Below, in pieces: positions 1 through 12,600 of a stretch of 64,000 nt of DNA (the stretch's first letter is position 1; each line of letters starts with the position of its first letter). The translations under genes were made by a program, and so were the position numbers. The stretch lies in NCBI GenBank assembly GCA_003118195.1, contig BEXV01000047.1, positions 49,083 through 113,082 of the forward strand, written 5' to 3'. The stretch is from Hemicentrotus pulcherrimus (lineage: Eukaryota > Echinodermata > Echinoidea > Camarodonta > Strongylocentrotidae). Under the pieces are notes generated by a model, which saw only the letters and a list, made by a program, of their open reading frames with translations, was not told the origin of the DNA and ran no database searches.

Positions 1-82
1 TAGTTTTTATACTGATGTGGCTATCCTAGGTAAATAAGCACCAATTATTATCAAAATTAATGATCAGTTTAATCATATGATC

Positions 83-356
83 AGGGGGGCATTTCACAAA
101 GATCCTAAGTCAAACTGAACTCTAAGTTGGACTTGAAAATAATGGAGAGCCATTTGTAGCCTTAGAATAGAATATATTCAAAAGCAAAAACTCAAGTATT
201 TTAGACTTTTCATAAATTCCACATCAAGAACATGAAATCGCCTTGATAATAGAAAATATGAATGATTTAAATCAACATTTTATGCCTTTTAAAAATAACT
301 TTTACAAAATATTTTCAAAGATGCTAACGGCTTTCCATAATTGTGAAACACCCCCT
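83..356 (+). mobile_element. MITE family A, copy 1 (internally deleted)
   Basis: Short inverted-repeat element with ends aggggggcatttcacaaaga and ttgtgaaacaccccct. Compared with the other two copies it lacks the inner right arm (aacttagagttaagttcaac). It lies about 20 bp past the donor of exon 56. No coding capacity, so non-autonomous. Confidence 0.8.
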
Positions 357-378
357 GGGTATTTAGATGTGATCTTAC

Positions 379-662
379 CCTGATGGATGCAACAGCAAAC
401 TGCCCGGTGGTGACATCCGTCGCCTGCACAACAATATCAAAGTACCCTTGCAAGTAAGCTTCTCCAAACCTCTGATTGGTGACGATCTGACCGGTCTCAC
501 TGTTGATCGTGAAGGCGTTGATGGCCGCGACCCTCTCTCCTTCACTGTTGATGAACTGGATGGAGTTGAGAGAGTATTCGATCCCGATATTGGTTCCCCC
601 GTCAAGGTCGACCACGGCCACGCTCACGACCGTCATTCCCAGGCTAATGTCAAATGGAATGC
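379..662 (-). CDS. Exon 56: EC29 (last exon in window)
   Basis: Encodes IPFDISLGMTVVSVAVVDLD, GGTNIGIEYSLNSIQFINSE, NAFTINSETGQIVTNQRFGE and YFDIVVQATDVTTGQFAVAS. DLD is present, but LDRE is replaced by FGEAYLQG. Phase 1/0; acceptor cttgtttcaatag, donor gtaagat. The open frame must continue in an exon beyond position 1; positions 1-378 hold only intron with a MITE family A copy. Confidence 0.93.
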
Positions 663-3600
663 CTATTGAAACAAGTTCAGGCATTGTACATAGTAAGCCT
701 TAGAGTTTAAATTGAAAACAGTTGACAAAAGATTGATGAACAAGCAAAATATTAATTCAATTCATTTCACTTTATTTGGCATCATAAAAAACATTACAAA
801 TCATAGATACAGAATAAATAATAGGCCAGGGCCTCTAAGAAGCAACTTGTGCTTCTATATGAGGCCCCTATCAAGGTAATATTAAATTGAATAGCAAAAT
901 AAATCAAACTTAAAATCGATACACTGTAGAAGTGCCTTAAAGAGTAATAATAATGGCAATCAAAATGAAGAACAGCACCAACAATAATGAAAATAATAAT
1001 TACAAAATTGGAAAGGAGAAAAAGTCGTTCATGTTGATCAAGGTTTACAAAAGGCAAGATCTAAAGGCTATAAGGATGAACTTGTGAAAGAGTACAGGAT
1101 CTAGAAGTGGCTGGCATACAAGAGGGAAAGGAAGACCGAAGATTCCATCGAAAGATATGATAAAGAAAGAATACAAGGATGTTCATGTTGTTTAGGGTTT
1201 ACAAAAGGCAATATCTATAAGGCTTTTGTTAAAACAGTGATGGTATATGGTTCAGAAGATTGGAATGTGAAGACAGAAGAAGAAGGTATCTTAAGGAGAA
1301 CAGAAAGAGCCATGATACAGAAGATGTGTGGTGTGAAACTGTTCGATAGAAAGTACACAAGGAAGCTCATGGAAAGGTTGGGTCTGGAAGAAACTGTGGT
1401 GGAAGTGGTAAGGATTGAGATGGATGGGTCTTCTTTTCTCTCTCCAAGCTCTCTATCCTCCTCTCCTATCCCTTTCTTCCTTTCCTCCTTTCTTACATTT
1501 ATAATGTATAATTGTACTTGTGTATTAGGGCGTACCCATTACAAGCCTTGCTTATCGGGTTTCGCACCTTCTTCCTTGTAATACCAGTTCTTTAATTATA
1601 TTTATGTTTGTACTTATATATTATATTGTTTGAACAGATGTTAAATATGTTGTCAAATTGAATGGAAGAAAATAAATGTTCATTTGAATTATTAAAAAAA
1701 ATTGAATTGAATGTGTTGAGAAGGGAAGATGATGAGCCTGTGAAAAGGGCACGGGATCTGGAAGTGGATGGTATATAAGAAGGAAAGGAAGACTGAAGAT
1801 TTCATGGAAAGATATGATGAGGAAAGTATACAAGGCTGGTCTAAATGAGGAAGATGCTAGAGACTAAAAATGGAGTGAGTATAAAGTGTCATCATGGTGC
1901 AAAATTCGGTAACCTCTAGTCAGAGGGAAAATGCAGACTTTAACAAATGTCAATGATGATGATGATGATGATAGTAATACAAATAATACAAATAATATAT
2001 GAGAAGGAGAAGAAGAAAAAGAGAACAAAAAAACACTTACAAGCAGATATGACAGTACTGGTGAATCTCGGTGCATTGTCGTTGATGTCCAAAAGTGTAA
2101 TCTTGACTTCTTTGAGTGAGATATTGTCCAAGACATTATAGGGTCCCGTCCCGTTGTAGGTAGCGTCATTGGTTGCAAGGACGTAAATGGTGTGAACGCC
2201 GATGTCCTCCCGATCGAGGGTGCCATTTACGGTGACTACTCCGGTTGTGGAGTTGATGACAAAGATACCATCGACTGTGCTATCTGTATGATTTAAAGAT
2301 AGAGAGGGGGTTGAGTTCTGGGATCCATTTCACAAGGCCTTTTTTTTACGACAAATGACAAAAATCAGTGACAAATCTGCTGCTAACCAATCAGAAGCAA
2401 GGATTTCAATAGATTATAACAAAAACTGTCATTTGTCACTGATGACAAGTTTTGTGAAACGCCCCTGATGATGAATGATAATTGTGAGCTTTCTTATGTT
2501 CTGGATGTCAGGCCAAGAGGAGAACCAAGATTATTGTACAATCATATTACACTTACCAACGATGTGGTAGAAGATTTGTCCATTTGTCCCCAGGTCTAGA
2601 TCGATAGCACCATCAACGGTTCCGACCAGATCGCTAATGTTAGCATTCTCAAACACATTCAGATTCAGCACGATGGGATTGTTCATACCCTGAAACAAGG
2701 TCAAAATTTAGAACAGAGTAAAGTTTTAAATATATCAGGGATTCAAAATGCTTCAATTGTTGTGATATAACCATTTGAAATCAAAGGCTGCATATCAGCT
2801 CCACAAACAAAACAAAGTTTGCTGTTTTTCCCGATAGCATTGACGAAATCCAAGACCAGGTTATTTCAAACTATTTGCTGGACGAAGTGTCTCAAAATAC
2901 GTTTTGAAACGTTTTCTCCAAGTGGATACAAAAAGAATGACTACTTTCTCTCTGGATAAATGAAATTCCCTGAAATTCTCCCAGATTTATCTTAATTCCC
3001 TTAATAGTGGATTAAAAAAGGAAACCCATTTTCCAGGTTTTTTCAGGTTTCCGGGAGAGCTTGGAACTCTAAAGAATACTCACATCTGGTCTCGGGAAGG
3101 CAGGATTGTTATCGTTTTCATCAAGTACCCTGATGACAAATGTGGAACTGGTTGAAAGGTTTGGGTTTCCTCTGTCAGTTGCTACTACTGTCAACTGTAG
3201 ATAAAAGGGGGAAAATTGCAGAGGCAATTATATTGTAGTTCTTCATTTTAAAGAAGACAATATTTAGGAAAAACTTGTCAAGAAACTTCGAGCAATAATA
3301 TCTCAATTCTGCATTTCTAACAGAAATACCACTAATCAATGACTTGAAATGACCAACTAACTAACCAACCAACTAACCAAAACCAACCACTCAGTCAACA
3401 AACCGGTCAACATATCAATCCATCTATCATTTAATAAATCAAATAATTAATCAATCACTTAACCTCTCACTTAACTAACCATTGATAAATCAATCAATCG
3501 ATCAATCAATCACCTAACCAATTACTTTACTAACCATTGATCAATTAATCAATCAATCACTTAACCAATCATTTTACTAACCATTGATCAATTAATCAAT

Positions 3601-6600
3601 CAACCGCTTAACCAATCACTTTACTAACCATTGATCAATCAATCAATCACTTAACCAATCACTTTACCAACCATTTATTCAACCAACCAGTCTATCAGTC
3701 ACTTAACCAATCACTTAACTATTTAATCAATCAATCAGTCAATCAATAACTCAACAAACAAAATCATTCAAATCAATTCAACTAAAAGTTCATGCAAGCT
3801 AAGTACACTGACAACAATTTTGAAAAACTTTTTTGACAAACGTACGGTATAAGAATCCTTTGTCTCTCTGTCAGCTGACACCAGTATGGTGATTTCACCA
3901 GTGACTGGGTCAATACTGAAATCACTGTAGTCGAAGTTGGGGAGAATGCTGTAATCGACCACTCCGTTATCTCCGACATCGTCATCCACGGCAAAAGCAT
4001 CGATGATCAAAAGACCAAGGGGATTGTTCTGCAGAAAACAGAAATAATTTGAAAAATTTGTTGTAACCTTGTATAAGAAACATGAGTGATTTGTACATCA
4101 GTCACTCATTCTAGAACAATGTTGTTTATTTATCATTCATCTTTAATAAAATCAATCAAAAATCATAAGGAATATTCCCATCACAGACAAAATACTGATA
4201 TTGGAGATATAATCATGATAATATTGAATGGTAAATTCAACGTTGAATATAGAATAAAATTAAGTTCGCATCTGTCTGAATTCCCGCCTATAGTGATCGT
4301 CATTTTTGTAATACTTCTTATTGAGTTGTTTCAGTGTTTCTTAATTATTGTTAAGCGTTGTTCAGATGTGATGCAGCAAATCTTTTCTTCAAGACATAAG
4401 TGTATTACACTTCACCTTTCTGTATCTCCTAACACAGGGGTCACTGAATAATATAATAATAACAATAATATTGGATTCTTATAAAGTGCATGTATCGACC
4501 TTGCAAGGTCCTCAAGGAGCTCCAACATTACCCGGCTATGCTAGGACGCCAATTTCGACACTCACAGCATTTTAAGGAATTTCTTCCTACCGGTACTCAT
4601 TTAACACCTGGGTGGAGAGTAGCAAACGTAGATCAATGTCTTGCCAAAGGACACAAGTGCCGCGGCAGGACTCGAACCACGGACCTTGTGATCGACAGTC
4701 CGGGGATGAATCCACTCATCCATGACAGCTCTGAATAGGCGCAGGACCCTTGTTGCACGCACTTGCCATTCATCTTAACATGTAAAAAGGTCAGCCGCTG
4801 CTTCTTTTGAGGCGCTTTACTACATCATATCTTTAGATAACATGCCTTTATGCTTTATGGCATCGCCATTTTCATTTTTGTGGTAGGCTCCCTGTGGTAG
4901 GCTCACTTGGAACAGCATCCCTCTTTTCATAAGGGAAATTACCTGTCTTGCCACCTTCAAAAGATCCCTCAAAACTCACCTTTTTCCCCAATGATCTATG
5001 TGATATACTTCCTGTACTGTACATTTTTGTCCTCTTTTCATATATTTGTAAACGCTATGGTACTTATTGTTTTTAGCACTCCTAAATATTTGATATCATT
5101 ATTATTATTTGTTCTTGCACATAAAAGAAAATTGAATTCGACAACTGCACTCTACTTCATACCTCGGTAATAAAAACGGTAGAGCCCTGGTTCGGTCGGA
5201 CGAAAGTCGGAGGGGCGTTGAGACCCAGGTAGTTGATGCGAAGGTCGACAGTCGTGTTGCTCTGGAGCCGAGGGGTTCCAAGGTCGTGGCCTATGACCAC
5301 CAGGGTGTAATTCCTCACCAGTTGACTCTCCAGTGGGTTGACAAAGGTGATGACCCCGGTCCGGTTGTCGATTTTGAAGCGATCTATGGTGGGGTAGAGT
5401 TGGTAATTGAAATTGAAAGGGAAAGTGAGCATTTACTATGCAATCGGAAATTTGATTGTGTTCAATTGCTATGGATTTACGAATGGAAATAATCACAAGT
5501 GGTAACAAAATTACTTCAACAGTTACAATGCAAAAGGGAATATCGGTAGCTTTTCAAGGGGGTAGGATTCATAAGAATCCATCGTGGAGATGAGCTACAG
5601 ACGGATGCAAACTCTTACGAAATTGAAGAAAAGCAACCAAATACAGACATGCTAAAGCTTTTCATCCTGAACTCATCAGAAAGCCAAAATTGGACAATAT
5701 CCTAAACTAAATTTTAAAGGAACAAAAAGCGAGAAAGTAATCTTTTACATTGAATTTGGCAAATTCAATGATTATTCAATTATTAGATACATAGTGCATA
5801 CAAACTTTTATAATTGATATATACATGTAGATTACCTACTATGCACATTGCAGTTCAAACTACATTTGAGTGTTCAGACTTTCCATGTATAAGGGATATT
5901 GCTATATGCAGTTTTCAAGAATATTTAATTCACCCTATCTGGATACCTGGTAGGATATTTCTTTGAAATGTACTGTGCGCTGATAACGGCTGCCGGAGCT
6001 AATAAGCTAGGGTAATAGCTTCCAAAGCTCTTTGGAAGCGCATACAGATGTTATTTCACAATCTATAATGCCCTGGGTCTATACAAGAACTGAATATCAT
6101 TATCAAACTATCTCAATGATAAACTTACTATCTTCATTGCCGGATACAATCTCATAGATGACGATGCCGTTGCCACCTTCGTCCGGATCGTTAGCGTGTA
6201 CGTCTACTAGGAGAGTGTTGGTAGTGACGGTGGAGGTGTAAGGATTCTCTTCAAAGGTGGGAGTATTGTCGTTGACATCTCTCACAATGATGGAAACCTG
6301 CACAAAGAAGAAGGAGATATTCATTTGTTGAATCGATGCTAAATTATGTGAGATATGTAAAGTGTGCAATTGGGGAGAAATGTTTTCGTTGTTAAAATTA
6401 ATAAACATGCACATTTCAAGATATATATATACAAATGAAAATACCTGAAAATGCATAATTGAACATGATAAATACACACATACATGTCAATCGAGAAAAA
6501 ACATAATAAGTACATCGAGAGTTAACAACTTAAGTGTAAAAAAATGAGTGGGGGTCAAGATAAAAGACTTTTAGGAGATATTGACTATTTCCTGTTACGG

Positions 6601-9600
6601 GTCAGTCTCACTCTCTTCCTCCTTCTCTATCATTTTCTCTTCCTTTTGCAATGCACCATCCACCAAATAATACCCTCTTGAAAACACAACCCTAAAAATC
6701 CTCACCGTTGCTGTTCCCGTTGTTCCTCCGACCGGATTCTCCGCTCCTATGGTCAGAACATACTCGCTGGTCTTCTCCCTGTCCAGGATTGTTGCCGTGG
6801 TGATGATGCCCGTCGTGGAGTTGATGGTGAAGTTTCCGAGGCCGTTGCCGGTTAGGATGGTGTAGATGATGTCGGTGTACTCTGGAAGGGTGTCACCGTC
6901 GATGGTCATTACCACTCCAACCTGTGTGCCTGCATCAAAAGGAATCAAATTAAATTGCTTTAGTTGAAATGGTTTGATGGTTTGCCTATGTTTAATACTG
7001 GCATCAATTTTGAATTACATCCTTACATGCACTTGGTTTCAATCGTAGCCTTGAAACTACAAAAGTTATCACTTCTTTAAATCTTTCTTCAAGAGGTTTG
7101 GTTAGTTAATCCCCCCTATATGTACATACAAATTTTAACACTCGAATGTATACATTGAAAAGAACTACCAAAAACATGTTTGTTCAAGATAGGAATGTAT
7201 TGAAATATTTTACCTGACCAACTCCACTAGATATTGAATGTTTGGGAGAATGTATATAAAGCTGAAAGTTAACTGAACATATTGATTAAAGAAAAAAAAA
7301 TCAACATTATTAATATGTAGTATGATCTTGAAGACACACATGGAAAAACCCAGAGAATTGAAAGCAGGCCTTCAGTTAGTCTCCCTTTTGTCTGATATTC
7401 ACAGAGACTAGCAATCAAGCCCAACGTCAAATCATTGTAAAAATTAATCGTTCCTGAGCATGGCCAAAAGGAGTAGAAGGTCATATGTTACCTGGAGGTT
7501 CATTCTCAGTCACAGAAAGACTGTATTGATCTGGAATGAACGTGGGGTTGTGATCGTTGGCGTCGGTCACAGTGACGGCAACGTAGGTCGTATCTCTATT
7601 TCCGCTGTCGTCGGTCACCACAACGGTCAGATTGTAGTTCGTGAACGTCTCAAAGTCCAGTGGTTTGACTGGGATCAAGCCTCCATCTGTAGGAATATCA
7701 ACGAGTAAGGAGATATAATTATCTTTACTGAATACGATCATATACACTTTCGACAGCTCAACAAACCAGTATGCAATTTTGATAGCCTTTTGTAAAGTGT
7801 TAACATATGAATGAAGCATTACGTAAAGGGAACATGATTTCTATGGGATATATACCGAAATCCATGCTACTGTTGCATCAGGTTCACAGACTTGTTTAAC
7901 AAATATGACAATTCAATGTGTATAAGTTATATACCGGTAGTGTCTTGTTTTCATTTTTTCACCATATGCTGCTCTCCATTGATACATATTGGGTTCCATG
8001 ATTGCAAAAAACAAATGCATAGTTCATATACATGTATGTACATGTGCATGTAGCCAGCTTAAATGAATTTTAAGTATTTCCATCTTCACAAATGGATTTT
8101 TTAAAGAAATTTGTGCTTCATCACTAAGTGTACATCTGGGACCCTTACCGGTATTCTTTTTTTAAGGCATCAAAGCACCAATACAGGACCTTTCAAACAT
8201 TACTGATGAATAAACAATCTTTCTTTTAGAATTTAATTCCAAAGGACAAATACTATTAACAACTTTAATACAATCATGATTGCCATCTTTAAATTTCAAA
8301 TTTTACAATTACCAAGTTGACAACACCCTGAATTTAAATTGCAGGTGTTGCCTTTGGGCTTACTCTGTGCTCTCACGAGCCTCTTCTTACCAAAGCACCA
8401 ACATGTATAAAGCTAGGGTAATAATTTCCAAAGCTCTTTGGAAGCGCATAGGGGCGTTATAATGTAATATGCGCTATACAAGAACAGAATATTATTATTA
8501 TATCCAAGTCTTAACAGATCTTTTGGAAACACTTACTGACAAGTACAAATGTGTTGTTGAGGTTTCCTCCAAGGATCTCGTATCTGAGATTACTGTTCTG
8601 ATCGGGATCGTTGGCCACCACAGTGATGATGGGGTCACTATATTGACCCTCTACGACAGTCACGTTGTACAAGGGCAGGTCAAAGATGGGCTGGTTGTCG
8701 TTGAGATCGTTGATGTAGATGATGGCAGTGGTTGGTGTACCGAGGTTGGGATTGCCGTCATCGTAAACCTGCAGGAAATGTGGTCAGATTGGACTGATGT
8801 ATTAGTTTGGTGTATGAGACAATAATAATAATAACAATGATACTAGCTCACATTTATGATGCGCCTAATACTTTGTTTCTAGCCACATTACATATTATTA
8901 CCCAAGTCACAAGCTAATAGAATTTATCTTTATATCTTCTTATTTACTTACTTGTTTATTAATTATTTATTTACTGGTATCAGGCTACGGCCATCATTTT
9001 ACAGCTAGAACAATACCATATATACAAAGAGATGTTAACAATAATATTATAGAACATAAAAATGTACAAAGGAAGAAGTGTATAAACAAAATGAAACATA
9101 CAAAATATTATTCATTGCATCAGTAGGCCTACACACATGATATCAGAGAGACAAAAGAACTGTGGGAGAACTTCCCCAACATCACAGCATAATTCTTTGC
9201 CTGCATAAAACGACATGACAATACCCACAGTTATCCAATGAGCATCATAAGAAAGAGAGAATTTTACAGTACTTACGATCAGATCTAGATCGACCCTGGC
9301 TGGGTGTAAACCATTATCTCTATCAAGCGGTCCAGTGGTGACAATCTCCCCTGTCACATTGTTGATAATAAACAACGTGCTGCCAACTGTATACCAACAA
9401 AGAGAAGAAAGTTTAATAATTTGATGTCAAAGTATTAAAAGTCATGAACACACATAGTTGTTGTTTGCTTTCAGATTACATGTAATATTCTATAAAATTT
9501 TGAAGCTAGCATTATATTTTGCTTCTCTTAATCTTTGTTAATTCACTACCCCTTCCACATTAGAGAGGGGGGGGGTACACTTGTCCATATAATATGTGTT

Positions 9601-12600
9601 CCTTGTTCCCCGACTAATACTAAATGCAAAGAGCATGTACATCTATATGTACGGTTTTAAGGAGACATACATGTACAATGTATGTTCCACTAATAGCTTT
9701 ACAGTGATCCTTTGTAGGTAAATTGTTGAGGAATACCCTAAATATAAATATATTTGCACTTCAACATGAATATGTAAATACATGTACAAGTCAGGCCTTA
9801 TACATTCGGCATTAAAAGCTATAAGGCGAAAAGTACAAGAGCTATTTGACCGCCCTCCTTAAATTACTCTGTTCCGCACATTTCACCAAAAGGACGGACA
9901 GACCCGAAAACATTATGCTTTGGGCACTACCTTCGAGGGCAGAGACATATAAATCTATGATGATGCAATTTAACATCAGTTAAGGTGGTCATTTCAAAAT
10001 ACGTACATTATCCAAGAACACCACTAAAAATTCATACTGACCTGCCGGTTGTGAGCTGACAACCACATAGTACAGTGACTGGATCGGGTCGTCAGGGTCA
10101 TCGGGGTCGTAGGCCTCGATGACCCCTACCACTTCACCCCCGATCCCTCCCTCATCAATGGTGAAGATGGGCTGCGTCACTACTGGTGGAAACTCATTAG
10201 CATCCAGCACATTGACAATTACCTATAGATAAGAAAGGAAATGTTCATGTTACATATTGTTTTCTTTCGTAATATTTTTTGAATTTGATATGCTTTATGA
10301 CCCAACAAACACTTTCCAAAACTGTTCTGTGAGCATAAACAGAAGAAAGAAAACAAAAAAATTCATGCACTATCTTTACATCTTCTGAAGATAGCTATTA
10401 CCAGCCATCTCAAGAACGCTAACAACTTTGCAATTAAAAAAAAATAAAATAGTTTGACAATACTTCTACCTTAAAATCTGCTTAGCAAATCATCTCAGAC
10501 GTATGCATGTATCTTTTCTCTTTTTTCTGTTTGCTTTCTCTGTTCAAAGATAACTTTAATACTGCGCTATACAAGAACGGCATATTTATTAAAACAATTG
10601 TATTATTCATTGTTTTGTTGTTTGGATGATATGCTTCCTGAAATACGGAGCACTTCTCAAAATAAAGCCTCCAGCTACTTCGTAACAGAGGCATAAAAAC
10701 AAAAGACTTCTAATTTCATGCACTACATGTTCACATCTTCTAAAGACAGCAAGCGTTCTTTTACCAGCCATCCCCCCCCCCCCACAAAAAAAAAAGTTTG
10801 CAGGAAGTTTTTACAAATTAGTTTTTAAAAATCGCAACCTTCAGATCTGCTTGGCAAATCTTCATAAACATGAGCATATAACTGTTCTCTTTCCATAGAT
10901 AACTTACTGTAGTTGAGCCTGTTCTACTGTCTTCAGAGTCCCCAGGGTTGTCCCTAGCAAACACCGTCAGCATGTGCTGGGACTGGGTCTCCTTGTCCAC
11001 TTGCTGCAGTAGGGTTATCACTCCCTGGAAAACAAGAACACAAAACAGGAAAAAAGTGAGAACATTATAACAATTAAAGTCTCAATGGATGTAACTAGCA
11101 AACACTGTCAACATATCCTGGGATTGGGTAAAGTGATCAATTACCCTCTGATTTGTCAAGAGAAGGAACATGATTACACCAATACAAAAAGATGGAGTCG
11201 TTAGAGATATGTCTATAACAAACATTGTCAACAAGCACTTAGTCGGACAGGGTATCCGTATCTGCAGTTGTACCGTACTCATACGCATACTTTCTTTCTA
11301 TGTGCTATGAGATACAGAAACGTGAAGCATATTGTGATTCATGTCACTGAAAGAAAAGAAGGAAAAAAAGATAGATAAATATTTTTACCACCTCAACTGT
11401 AAACAAGTCTTACCATTTCAGTAGCTTAAAATCAGCTACTTTTAATTGTTATAACAACTTTTAGAGAAATTAGGTGACCTGATTGTTGAACTTACCGAAT
11501 CTTGATTAATGGTGAACTTTCCATCACCCCCAGTCAGACTATAGGTCACGCGACCGCTTCCTCCGCTATCAGCATCCGTCGCATTGACATTGAACACAAA
11601 CGCACCGATAGGCTCGCTCTCTATGATCGTGGTGGTGTGGGACTGCGATCCGAAGACGGGGTTGTTGTCGTTGTTGTCGATGATCTCAAGGTAGACAGGG
11701 ATGCTGGTGTTGAGGGACGGCGTGCCCTTGTCAACAGCCAGGACGGTCAAGTTGACCCAGGGTTGCTGCTCCCGGTCAACAGCCACCAGGAGGGTCAGCT
11801 GACCTGTTGAACAAGGTCAAAACAGAACAAAATTGCATGAAGAAAATTGGAAATTACAGTCTTGGGTATTAAAGTCACTGCCTTGAAAATACAATGAATG
11901 TTCAATTGGATTAAAAGTGGGTAAAGGGTTGCCCACAGGAGAAACCAATTTTTTAAAAAAAATCGGACAATGGCTTTTTCCCCTTGAGTACACAGCTGTA
12001 ATAAGAGTACTACACATATAAACTAAGCAATGAAAGGATGATACAACATTTAATAATTTTTTAATTGAAAGTTGCTGGTTAGGGCTTACTTCAGAATTAA
12101 ATTTTAGATTAGATTTTAAGTTAGAATCTGGGTGATCCTAAGATGCCTACCTGTATTCTGATCGATGCTGACGGGCACACCCAATGGATTCTGAATGACG
12201 TACATCACCTCGCCGTTCAGACCAAGGTCTGGATCCAAGGCTAGTAGATTGCCAGGGATCGGACTTCCTGCTCCAAAGGATTCTGGGAGCTGGCGGAGGA
12301 TGAAGGTGGTGCCGGGAGGCTGGAAGGCCGGGTGGTTGTCATTGATGTCGGTGATTAGAATAGTGACTTGGGCTAGAAAAAAAGGTGTTCAGAAGTGAAA
12401 AGTTGTTATCATATGCTTACATCTAAAACATTATTTAATTGAATCAAACTTATCTGTTATTACATTTTTACAAAGTGTACCTCTCTTTAACTCCAGTAAA
12501 TCATTACAAAACAAGAGTTAACTCTTTCTATGCCAAACAAACAATCTCTCCTCACTACATGTAAGAACTAGTTTATCAACATCCCATTGAAACTAGTGTA

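Noticed and set aside
1237..1581. Plus-strand open frame as a host gene
   Set aside because: Its N-terminal part is the C-terminal end of a non-LTR reverse transcriptase; the rest is untranslated sequence of a second element.
8469..8825. Plus-strand open frame of 118 codons
   Set aside because: Antisense shadow of exon 47, whose minus-strand frame has clear cadherin motifs.
11502..11810. Plus-strand open frame of 102 codons
   Set aside because: Antisense shadow of exon 43.
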